The position numbers and the translations under genes were made by a program. A stretch of DNA of 64,000 bases from Sandaracinomonas limnophila (GTDB taxonomy: Bacteria > Bacteroidota > Bacteroidia > Cytophagales > Spirosomataceae), in NCBI RefSeq assembly GCF_004005965.1, contig NZ_SACY01000003.1:310001-374000 (forward strand), read 5' to 3'. Below, piece by piece: positions 33,308 to 41,767 of this stretch. Below the pieces are notes generated by a model. It was not told the DNA's origin and made no database searches. It worked only from the letters and a program-made list of their open reading frames with translations. Numbering within the stretch: the first letter of the stretch is position 1; the number at the start of each line of letters is the position of its first letter.

Positions 33308-34168
33308 TTACTTATTTTTTAGGTATTTTTCAGGCACTTTAAACGGAAATGCAAGTGGGGTTTCCAACAATTCCACCTTTGAATACTTGATACTTATTAT
33401 GGTCTTTTTTAACTCATTTTCCTTATTTTTAACATCAAGGGTGATTTGACTAGAAAACGGAAAAAGAGATTGATTTATTTGAGAGAAGTCTTCAAAATCT
33501 AATTGCATTTTGTTTTCAGAGGCATCCTCCTTCATCAACAATTTCTTTAATTTTCGGTTCGGGCCAACAAAATTGTCAATTTTTACCTTGCCTTCTTCCT
33601 GTTGAATTATGAAATTTTCATTTTCTCTAATTACTCTAGAATTATTCTTTTTAAAAGGTTCGTTACCAATAATTAAAGATTGAATAATACCAAAATCGAC
33701 CTTGAATCCAAGCATAGTGCTCAAACTATCATATGACCATGATAAATACTTGTCGTTGATTTTATCATAAAATTGTACCTTTTCCTTTGTAAATAACCCA
33801 TTAGCGCCAGAAATCATTGACACTGAAATATTCATCCAAATGATACTATCTTTTTTGGCGCGGATATCAACCGTATAATTATCTGTGTTTTTATCAGATT
33901 TCCAAGAAACCTTAGATTTGGCCTTCAAATAGGTGAAACTTAATTCGTCCAAAATATTTTTAGAATCAGTAACAGGCTCAACTAAACTAGACTTTTCTGG
34001 TTCAACTGCCTTCAAAGAGTCGACAGATCGTATTACTTGCAGAGATTGAACTTCAGTTGAGTCTGAAAAAGTTTGGGGGCTAAGTGTCTGTTTTGCGCAG
34101 GAAGTCAAGACTAACATGGCAAAAATAAAATAGAATCCAGTAAATTTAGGCCTTTTAACAAGATACAT
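33308..34168 (-). CDS. DUF4292 family lipoprotein
   Basis: A 286-residue predicted lipoprotein: basic N terminus, hydrophobic stretch, then lipobox LTSC with acylated Cys24. The body resembles the Bacteroidota DUF4292 family, whose LolA/LolB-like beta fold is built from repeated strands (KSKVSWKSDKNTDNYTVDIRAK, IIWMNISVSMISGANGLF). The function is not established; a role in lipoprotein or outer-membrane handling is only inferred. It lies between a TPR protein (15-bp gap) and an EnvC-like protein (2-bp gap) on the same strand, an arrangement I recall from other Bacteroidota. Confidence 0.82.
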   Translation of the reverse strand: MYLVKRPKFTGFYFIFAMLVLTSCAKQTLSPQTFSDSTEVQSLQVIRSVDSLKAVEPEKSSLVEPVTDSKNILDELSFTYLKAKSKVSWKSDKNTDNYTVDIRAKKDSIIWMNISVSMISGANGLFTKEKVQFYDKINDKYLSWSYDSLSTMLGFKVDFGIIQSLIIGNEPFKKNNSRVIRENENFIIQQEEGKVKIDNFVGPNRKLKKLLMKEDASENKMQLDFEDFSQINQSLFPFSSQITLDVKNKENELKKTIISIKYSKVELLETPLAFPFKVPEKYLKNK

Positions 34169-34183
34169 AAATGTAAAATTACC

Positions 34184-35890
34184 TCAATTTTCAATAAAAT
34201 CTTTCTTTTGGATTTTTTTCTCCAAGATTTTATCCGAATTATCTTTTTTAAAGGCTTCTTTCCAATATTTCAAAGCCTCCTTGGGTTTATTTAATTTAAA
34301 AAATACATCGCCCAAATGCTCAATAATTTCAGCGGAAGGATTTTCTGAAAGTTGAAAAGCCTTCAAAATAAAAGTATAGGCAACATCATATTTACCCATT
34401 TGAAAGCAAACCCAACCATGCGTATCCAAATAGGTTGGCTCCTCTGGCAATGCATCGATCAACTTTTTAGACATGTTATATGCCTTTTCAAGATTCTCTT
34501 TGCGCAAGGATAAAAAATAACTGTAATTATTCAACACATGGTCATCTTCTGGATTTTCTTTCAATGCTTTTTCGAATGCCTCATCAGACTCCAACATTTT
34601 ATTTACAGCATGGTAGGCATCACCTAACATGGAATAATAATTGACATAAAATCCCATTCCACTTGTCAAAAATGGCAAACCAGCTACTAAAGTCTTTATT
34701 TCCTGTTCGGTTTCTTCGCGATTGGCAAGAACAAATCCTTTTTGAAAAAAGAAAAAAGGATTACTCGGGAAAACGGCAAGTGCACGCTCTGCATGTACCA
34801 AAGCAGAATCCTTTTGTTCCATTTGCATATCTAAGCTAACCAATTCTGCAAAGGCTTCTGGGTGCTTACTGCCCAAATTGATGGCCTGTAAATATTTTTC
34901 TTGGGCTAATTTATGATCCATATTTTGTCGAGCAATTTCTGCCGACAAATAAACAATTTCTGCATTTTGAGGAAATTTATCCTCAATGGCCTTGCTTAAA
35001 GGTTTTAGTTGAAAACTATCCTTATTTTTGGCTAAACCTTTCATAAAATCTGCCAAAAAATAACCATAAATCTCTGCATCAATTCGTTCATCGGAGAGCG
35101 ATTCCTTTAATAAATTTTCAACTTCTTGATATTTTCGAGAAGCCAATTTATTATTCGCTTTGATCAAATCAATTTGTTTCATACCAGGATATAGACTTTG
35201 CAGGGAATCCAACACGGGCATATATTGAACACTGTCGGCCGGATTAAAATACTCCAATAATGGCCAATCGAGTAAATTTTCTTCAGGAAAATTCTCTAAA
35301 AATGGAATGGATGCAGCCGCAAATTCTTTAAACCGCTTCTGCTTCAAATAAATAAACTGTTTGGTTTTTATAATTGCTGGAAACTCGCCAATGTAGTGAT
35401 TGGATTTCTCTAGAGCCTTTAATGCCTCCTCCCCTTTCTCCAAAAACAAATAAGCTTGAGCCAAACGAGTATTCACTTCAGGTTGAGATTCATCAAATGC
35501 CGAAATTTTAGTCAACACCTCAATGGCCTCATTAACTTTGTTTTTTTTCAGCAACAAATCGGCATAAAACAAACCATAATCTAAGGAAGCTGGGGAAAGT
35601 ACATGCGCTTTCTCGGCATACAAAAAGGCATTGGATTCATTGGATAAAATTGCATTTGCTTTGGCCAAGTAAAAATACAATCCTGGATCATTTTTCTTTT
35701 CACTGACTAAAGATTCCCAAATGAGCAGCGCTTCTTGGTAATCTTCCTTCAAATAAAATCGCATGCCTTCTATAAATTGACTTTCGATGTCTCGAGTATT
35801 TATACGCGGCAAAGTTTTTTTTTGGCCATTAGAAACAAATGAAACCATCAATATAAATAACCAAAAAATTCCCTTATTTATCTGCTTCAT
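34184..35890 (-). CDS. Exported tetratricopeptide-repeat protein
   Basis: A 568-residue protein with a signal peptide (MKQINKGIFWLFILMVSFVSNG) and TPR units throughout: YLKEDYQEALLIWESL, LYFYLAKANAIL, EAFEKALKENPEDDHVLNNYSY (about residue 445) and PKEALKYWKEAFKKD near the end. TPRs bind protein partners; this one probably works in the periplasm on envelope assembly together with the DUF4292 and EnvC-like neighbours. I start at ATG 35890, directly after the upstream stop. An in-frame TTG at 35905 would overlap the upstream gene. The exact role is unknown. Confidence 0.88.
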   Translation of the reverse strand: MKQINKGIFWLFILMVSFVSNGQKKTLPRINTRDIESQFIEGMRFYLKEDYQEALLIWESLVSEKKNDPGLYFYLAKANAILSNESNAFLYAEKAHVLSPASLDYGLFYADLLLKKNKVNEAIEVLTKISAFDESQPEVNTRLAQAYLFLEKGEEALKALEKSNHYIGEFPAIIKTKQFIYLKQKRFKEFAAASIPFLENFPEENLLDWPLLEYFNPADSVQYMPVLDSLQSLYPGMKQIDLIKANNKLASRKYQEVENLLKESLSDERIDAEIYGYFLADFMKGLAKNKDSFQLKPLSKAIEDKFPQNAEIVYLSAEIARQNMDHKLAQEKYLQAINLGSKHPEAFAELVSLDMQMEQKDSALVHAERALAVFPSNPFFFFQKGFVLANREETEQEIKTLVAGLPFLTSGMGFYVNYYSMLGDAYHAVNKMLESDEAFEKALKENPEDDHVLNNYSYFLSLRKENLEKAYNMSKKLIDALPEEPTYLDTHGWVCFQMGKYDVAYTFILKAFQLSENPSAEIIEHLGDVFFKLNKPKEALKYWKEAFKKDNSDKILEKKIQKKDFIEN

Positions 35891-35891
35891 T

Positions 35892-36911
35892 TCAATTTTT
35901 ACCAAAACTCAACAAAGTTTCATTCACCAAACTCCTATATTTTTCCGCTCCTTTCAAATTCCAATGTGAATCTGAACGATAAAAATTTTGTTCTGCATTT
36001 TTCGACAAAACTGGCAAAACATTCACAAAGCTTAGCCCTATATTTTTATTTGTTGACAAAAAATCAAATAAATCATTGGCCTTTCTTCCCTTTTCCAAAA
36101 CCCTCACCGGATTCGGTATAATTGTTAAGCACACTTTATCAAATCCATTTTTTAAATAATAGGAATTGATTTGGTTTAATTGCTTTTCTAAGGAAACTTT
36201 TTCCATTTCACTTAAATAAGAAAATGAATTTCCTACCTGACTACCTTCTACGGTTTCTGACAAATACATAAAGGATCCATCAGAAGAATACCGGACACCA
36301 GGTATTTCTTTTTTCAAGAAGTCCTTCCAAATATAAGTTTTCAATTCTTTGAATGGCCTAAAAAATGCATGATCAAACAAAATAGCTTCTAAATTATTTT
36401 CCACTAAAAATGGATTTTCTTCGTTTAAAGTGGTACCCGATTTTTCAGGAGATAAACGTTTTTTGGTAAAAGATAATTGCAAATGATCAAATGCATTTCG
36501 TTCAACAACCTCAATCAGCAATATCCTTTTTCGATTACTTTTTGGAGGTATTTGCAAATTTGTTTTATCCGACCAACGAACAAAATCAAATTGTTTAATT
36601 CGTTCAAAGTTATTGGCATTAGTTTGAAAAAAACTATAAAAATAACTATCTCCCAGCATTACCAAATCTAAATCCTTTGAATCTACAACAAAGCTATCCA
36701 ACAATTTTAAGGTATTTTCAGGTTTGGGTATTCTAAATTTAGCATCATTCGAAAGTCCATAAAGATCCCCGTATTGATATCTGGTAGATGCAAATACGCC
36801 ACCATTTTCTCCAAAAAAATGGGCTGTTCTTTTTAACAATTCAGGACTGTAACAAATTAAAAGCAACAGACTTGAAAAAATTAAAATAAAATATGCACCA
36901 ATTTTTTTCAT
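35892..36911 (-). CDS. AlgJ/AlgX-like SGNH-type O-acetylation partner protein
   Basis: A 339-residue protein with an N-terminal membrane anchor or signal (MKKIGAYFILIFSSLLLLICY). LVMLGDSYFYSF holds the Asp-Ser of an SGNH hydrolase/acyltransferase, and YRSDSHWNLKGAEKY near the C terminus holds the Asp/His pair (DHHW-like). This combination is typical of AlgJ/AlgX/DltD-type partners that move an acetyl group from an MBOAT protein to a polysaccharide. The ATG at 36911 lies directly after the MBOAT stop at 36913; an upstream ATG at 36980 would overlap the MBOAT gene by 68 bp and spoil the signal peptide. The glycan substrate is unknown. Confidence 0.83.
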   Translation of the reverse strand: MKKIGAYFILIFSSLLLLICYSPELLKRTAHFFGENGGVFASTRYQYGDLYGLSNDAKFRIPKPENTLKLLDSFVVDSKDLDLVMLGDSYFYSFFQTNANNFERIKQFDFVRWSDKTNLQIPPKSNRKRILLIEVVERNAFDHLQLSFTKKRLSPEKSGTTLNEENPFLVENNLEAILFDHAFFRPFKELKTYIWKDFLKKEIPGVRYSSDGSFMYLSETVEGSQVGNSFSYLSEMEKVSLEKQLNQINSYYLKNGFDKVCLTIIPNPVRVLEKGRKANDLFDFLSTNKNIGLSFVNVLPVLSKNAEQNFYRSDSHWNLKGAEKYRSLVNETLLSFGKN

Positions 36912-36912
36912 A

Positions 36913-38310
36913 TTAAAACTGGAAATAAATAAACTGCTTGGCATTGAACACGCCAAACAAATATATAACAAAAATGGCAAGGCTTGCTTTAAACCAAAAT
37001 CCCCCTGCTGGCCACTTTAATTTACCCTTATCAACTAAAAATAAGCCCCCTATCAACAAACAAGAAAAGCCAATTTCTCGCAAAGAAAAATTGCTCTGAA
37101 ATGGTAATTGCCAATTATGCCAAAGGCCTTCAAAAAACAACTTGATATCTGAAATATGATTTAAGCGAAAGAAAACCCAGGTGAAATTAACCAACAAGAA
37201 AGTCCAAATTTGATAAACTAAAACTCCAAATTTAGATTGCAAATTAGCTACCGATAAAGATGGAAAAATGCGATTTATTTGCAAGCCCACAATTTGTAAA
37301 ATGCCATGTAAGATTCCCCATATCACAAAATTCCAATTCGCACCATGCCAAATTCCCGACAATAAAAATACAATTAAAATATTTCCATACCATTTTGGAA
37401 TAGAAACCCGATTCCCCCCTAAGGAAAAATATACATAATCTTTGAACCAGGTACTTAATGAAATGTGCCACCTTCTCCAAAAATCGGGTAAGGATTTGGC
37501 TAAATACGGAGCATTGAAGTTTTTCATTAAATCAATACCCATCACTTTAGAGGCACCAATGGCAATATCAGAATACCCCGAAAAATCGCAATAAATTTGG
37601 AAGGAATAAAATATTGAAGCCAGCAATAAGGAAAAAGAACTTTGATTTGAAATATCAGAATAGGTAAAATCAACAAACTGTGCTAAACGATCTGCGATGA
37701 CCACTTTTTTGAACAAACCTTGCAGCATTTGCAAAATTCCGGAATGAATTCTAGCTTTATCAATGGTATGTTTTTGATAAAATTGGTGAATTAAATTTTG
37801 GGGACGCTCAATAGGTCCTGCCACCAATTGTGGATAAAACATCACATACAAACTATAAATCCCAAAATGCCTCTCTGCTTTTTGATTACCACGATATACC
37901 TCAATCGTATAAGACATGGCTTGAAATGTATGGAAAGACAAACCAATCGGCAATACTATTTCCCAAGTTGGCCAATGTAAATCACTACCTAAAAGATGTG
38001 AAAATTTGACAAAAATATCTCCCGCAAAAAAATAATATTTAAAGACGGCCAAAACCCCAACATTGGCTAATAAACTAAGTGACAAAAAAGCTTTCCGTTT
38101 TGCGCCTTTTGCATTTTCAATTAGTATGCCAGCATAATAATCGATGAGAATTGTAAAGCCCAAAATAAGAATATATTCGGGCTTAAAAATCATGTAAAAA
38201 TAGCATGAAGCTATCAACAAAAGTACCCAACGAAATTTATGGGCCAATAAAAAATAGGCAGATGTTACAATTCCAAAAAATACTAAAAAGTGTAAGGAAT
38301 TAAATACCAT
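36913..38310 (-). CDS. MBOAT-family O-acyltransferase (AlgI/DltB-like)
   Basis: A 465-residue inner-membrane acyltransferase with about ten or more membrane helices. Family motifs are LPIGLSFHTFQAMSYTIEVYRG, YPQLVAGPIERP, FQIYCDFSGYSDIAIG, FWRRWHISLSTWFKDYVYF and LLSGIWHGANWNFVIWG, which carries the conserved catalytic His. It passes an acyl group, normally acetyl, across the membrane to the SGNH-like partner encoded immediately downstream. It starts 3 bp after the ileS stop. The pair implies O-acetylation of a surface or secreted polysaccharide; no polymer synthesis locus adjoins it. Confidence 0.95.
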   Translation of the reverse strand: MVFNSLHFLVFFGIVTSAYFLLAHKFRWVLLLIASCYFYMIFKPEYILILGFTILIDYYAGILIENAKGAKRKAFLSLSLLANVGVLAVFKYYFFAGDIFVKFSHLLGSDLHWPTWEIVLPIGLSFHTFQAMSYTIEVYRGNQKAERHFGIYSLYVMFYPQLVAGPIERPQNLIHQFYQKHTIDKARIHSGILQMLQGLFKKVVIADRLAQFVDFTYSDISNQSSFSLLLASIFYSFQIYCDFSGYSDIAIGASKVMGIDLMKNFNAPYLAKSLPDFWRRWHISLSTWFKDYVYFSLGGNRVSIPKWYGNILIVFLLSGIWHGANWNFVIWGILHGILQIVGLQINRIFPSLSVANLQSKFGVLVYQIWTFLLVNFTWVFFRLNHISDIKLFFEGLWHNWQLPFQSNFSLREIGFSCLLIGGLFLVDKGKLKWPAGGFWFKASLAIFVIYLFGVFNAKQFIYFQF

Positions 38311-38313
38311 ATT

Positions 38314-41300
38314 TTATTTTCGAATTTGGACGAATAAATTCACATCTTCCATATTCACTTCTGTTGCTCCTTCCAATTGGTTCTTCCATTCAATATCCAA
38401 TGCCTGAACCTCTTGAGAAATATAGCTTTTAAACTCGTTAATACTTTCTTTCCAATCCAAAGGACCTTCTTGAATAGTGATATAAATTTTATCCGTCACT
38501 TCAAAACCTGAATCTTTTCTCAAATTCTGGATTCGATTCACAAACTCCCTAGCCATCCCTTCGCGAACTAATTCAGGGGTAAGCTTATTATCCAAAGCGA
38601 TGGTCAATCCACCTTCAGATGCCGTCAAATAACCTGGCATATCTTCCGTCATAATTTCAACTTCTGCCAAACCGATTTCAAATCCATTCATTGTTACAAC
38701 AGAATTTGCTTCTAAATTGGCTAAGGTTTCTGCATTCATTTGGGAAATTAAATCTGCCACTTGCTTCATATCTTTTCCAAACTTAGGACCTAATGCTTTG
38801 AAATTTGGTTTCACTTTTTTACTCAAAACCCCTGAGGCGTCATCTAAATAATTCACCTCTTTCACATTTACCTCTGTTTTGATCAAACCATCCACACGGC
38901 GAATTTGCTCACGGGTTTGTTCATTCAATACAGGCACTAAAATTTGTGCCAATGGTTGTCGAACCTTTAATTTATGGGTCTTTCTTAAGGAGTGTACCAA
39001 AGAACAAATTCTTTGTGCTAAATCCATCGATTGCTCCAAGGATTCATTTTGTAAACTTTTATTTACCTGTATAAAATCTGATAAATGTACAGATTCTTTT
39101 CCTGTCAAATTTTTATACAACCACTCACCATAAAATGGCGCAATTGGCGACATCATTTGTGCCACTGCTTCCAAACAAGTATACAAGGTTTGGTAAGCCG
39201 CTATTTTATCATCACTTAAGCCATTTGCTGCTGATTCCGGATTCCAAAAACGACGTCTCGACAAACGAACGTACCAGTTAGACAAATGATCACAAACAAA
39301 ATCTTGAATTGCACGACCTGCTTTAGTTGGTTCATATTGTGCATAAGCCTCGTCAACCTCTGCAATCAAGGTCATTAATTTAGACAATACCCAACGATCT
39401 AATTCTGTCAAATTTGCCTCATTCAGTGAACCTAATTGTTTCGGATCAAAACCATCCAAATTGGCATAAAGAGCAAAGAAATTATAGGTATTTGTTAAGG
39501 TTCCGAAAAACTTATTTCGAACCTCTGTGATACCAGCTAAATCAAATTTTAGGTTATCCCACGGTTGAGCATTGGTAATCATATACCAGCGAGTAGGATC
39601 TGCACCGTATTTTTTAAGGGTTTCAAATGGATCAATTGCATTGCCTAAACGTTTAGACATTTTATTGCCATTTTTATCCAAGACCAATCCTGTAGAAACT
39701 ACATTTTTGAAAGCTACCGAATCTTCCACCATACTTGAAATGGCATGAAGTGTAAAGAACCAGCCTCTTGTTTGGTCAACCCCTTCTGAAATAAAATCAG
39801 CTGGATAATTAGCCTTAAAAATCTCTTGATTTTCAAATGGATAATGCCATTGCGCAAAAGGCATCGCGCCTGAATCAAACCACACATCTATCAAATCTGC
39901 CTCTCTGCTCATAATTTGGCCATTAGGACTGATTAAATAAATATCGTCGACGTACGGGCGGTGTAAATCGGCTTCTCCTTTGGCAGCCGCCGCAAGGAAA
40001 GCTTCATTTCCTTTTATTTGGCCTGCATCCAATTTACCTGATTCCAAAGCTTTTTTCAATCCTGCTAGTAAATCGGCTAAAGAACCCATACACACTTCTT
40101 CGCTCTCATCTTCAGTTCTCCAAATTGGAAGTGGGGTTCCCCAATATCTTGAGCGCGACAAATTCCAATCCACTAAATTCTCTAACCAATTGCCAAAACG
40201 ACCCGTACCGGTTGATTCTGGTTTCCATTGAATAGTTTTGTTTAAAGCAATTAACTTATCTTTTACAGCAGTTGTTTTGATAAACCAAGAATCCAATGGA
40301 TAATATAAAACAGGCTTGTCGGTCCGCCAACAATGTGGATACGGGTGATCGAATTTCTGTACATTGAACGCCTTATTTTCCGTTTTCAATTGAATGGCAA
40401 TTCGTTCATCAACCGATAAATATTTATCTCTTCCCTGCTTTGCCTTTTCAATCTCTTTTTCTTCCTCACTCAAATAGGCTTCCTTTACAAATTCCAAGGC
40501 ATAATCTGTCACTTCTTTCACAAACTTACCTTGTCGATTCACTAATGGTACTTCTTTGCCATTTTCATCCTTTACAACTATGGCTGGAATTCCATTTTGT
40601 TGGGCTACTCTAAAGTCGTCTGCACCAAAAGTTGGAGCTGTATGGACTATACCTGTACCATCTTCGGTAGTTACGAAATCTCCTAAAATCACACGAAATG
40701 CTGGCGCTTCCGGCTGAACATAAGCCATCAATTGCTCATATTCTACACCTTCTATTTCACTTCCTTTAAAGGTTTTTAAAATCTGATAAGGAATAGCTTG
40801 AGGCTTTTTATCTGCAGCAGCAAAGGCATCAAAATCTCCATTTTCAGCCTCAGCTTTAAAATAATTTTTTATCAAATCTTTTGCCAAAACAACATTGACA
40901 GGCAAAAATGTGTAGGGATTAAATGTCTTTATTAAAACATATTCAATGTTTTTCCCCGCTGTTAGGGCAGCGTTAGAGGGCAAAGTCCAAGGGGTAGTTG
41001 TCCAGGCTAAAATGTAAACCTCTGAACCTGCAGCATCAAACAAGAAAGTTGATTTTTCCGTATTTTTCACCTTAAATTGGGCCGTCAATGAAGTATCCTT
41101 CACATCTCGGTAACAACCAGGCTGATTCAATTCATGAGAAGAAAGTCCTGTGCCGGCTGCTGGTGAATAGGGCTGAATGGTGTAACCCTTATACAACAAT
41201 CCTTTTTCGTACAATTTCTTCAACAAATTCCAAACTGATTCAATATACGTTGCATGATAGGTTACATAAGGATCTTCTAAATCTACCCAATAACCCATCT

Positions 41301-41709
41301 TTTCAGTCAAATCATTCCATTGATCGGTAAATTTCATTACCGTCTCGCGACATTTTTGATTGTATTCTTCTACTGAAATACTCTTTCCAATATCTTCTTT
41401 GGTGATGCCTAATTCTTTTTCTACTTGCAATTCAACCGGCAAACCATGGGTATCCCAACCGCCTTTTCTTTTTACTTGTTTCCCTTTTAAGGTCTGGTAT
41501 CTACAAAAAATATCCTTGATGGTACGCGCCATTACGTGGTGAATACCCGGAGTACCATTGGCTGAAGGTGGACCTTCAAAAAAGGTAAAAGTCGGGTGTC
41601 CCTCGCGAGATGTAATTGATTTTTCAAAAATTTCGTTGGATTTCCAAAACGATAAAATTTCATCAGCAACTTGGGCGTAATCAAGATTTTTGTATTCCTT
41701 AAAACTCAC
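38314..41709 (-). CDS. ileS: Isoleucine-tRNA ligase
   Basis: IleRS charges tRNA-Ile. The 1131-residue protein shows PPSANGTPGIHHVMART (HIGH region, about residue 46), GWDTHGLPVE, an editing CP1 domain with TTPWTLPSN, PGDFVTTEDGTGIVHTAP-like editing motifs, WFDSGAMPFAQ, and NKMSKRLGN (KMSKS loop). It is longer than the ~940-residue E. coli-type enzyme and has no C-terminal Cys4 zinc finger, so it looks like the eukaryote-like type II IleRS. The start codon is GTG 41709, preceded by AAGGAATT. It heads the run ileS - MBOAT - SGNH-like - TPR - DUF4292 - envC-like. Confidence 0.98.
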   Translation of the reverse strand: MSFKEYKNLDYAQVADEILSFWKSNEIFEKSITSREGHPTFTFFEGPPSANGTPGIHHVMARTIKDIFCRYQTLKGKQVKRKGGWDTHGLPVELQVEKELGITKEDIGKSISVEEYNQKCRETVMKFTDQWNDLTEKMGYWVDLEDPYVTYHATYIESVWNLLKKLYEKGLLYKGYTIQPYSPAAGTGLSSHELNQPGCYRDVKDTSLTAQFKVKNTEKSTFLFDAAGSEVYILAWTTTPWTLPSNAALTAGKNIEYVLIKTFNPYTFLPVNVVLAKDLIKNYFKAEAENGDFDAFAAADKKPQAIPYQILKTFKGSEIEGVEYEQLMAYVQPEAPAFRVILGDFVTTEDGTGIVHTAPTFGADDFRVAQQNGIPAIVVKDENGKEVPLVNRQGKFVKEVTDYALEFVKEAYLSEEEKEIEKAKQGRDKYLSVDERIAIQLKTENKAFNVQKFDHPYPHCWRTDKPVLYYPLDSWFIKTTAVKDKLIALNKTIQWKPESTGTGRFGNWLENLVDWNLSRSRYWGTPLPIWRTEDESEEVCMGSLADLLAGLKKALESGKLDAGQIKGNEAFLAAAAKGEADLHRPYVDDIYLISPNGQIMSREADLIDVWFDSGAMPFAQWHYPFENQEIFKANYPADFISEGVDQTRGWFFTLHAISSMVEDSVAFKNVVSTGLVLDKNGNKMSKRLGNAIDPFETLKKYGADPTRWYMITNAQPWDNLKFDLAGITEVRNKFFGTLTNTYNFFALYANLDGFDPKQLGSLNEANLTELDRWVLSKLMTLIAEVDEAYAQYEPTKAGRAIQDFVCDHLSNWYVRLSRRRFWNPESAANGLSDDKIAAYQTLYTCLEAVAQMMSPIAPFYGEWLYKNLTGKESVHLSDFIQVNKSLQNESLEQSMDLAQRICSLVHSLRKTHKLKVRQPLAQILVPVLNEQTREQIRRVDGLIKTEVNVKEVNYLDDASGVLSKKVKPNFKALGPKFGKDMKQVADLISQMNAETLANLEANSVVTMNGFEIGLAEVEIMTEDMPGYLTASEGGLTIALDNKLTPELVREGMAREFVNRIQNLRKDSGFEVTDKIYITIQEGPLDWKESINEFKSYISQEVQALDIEWKNQLEGATEVNMEDVNLFVQIRK

Positions 41710-41767
41710 AGTAATTCCTTTTTAATTTAATTGGTAAAATTACAAAAAATTAAAAAGACTTCCTTGA

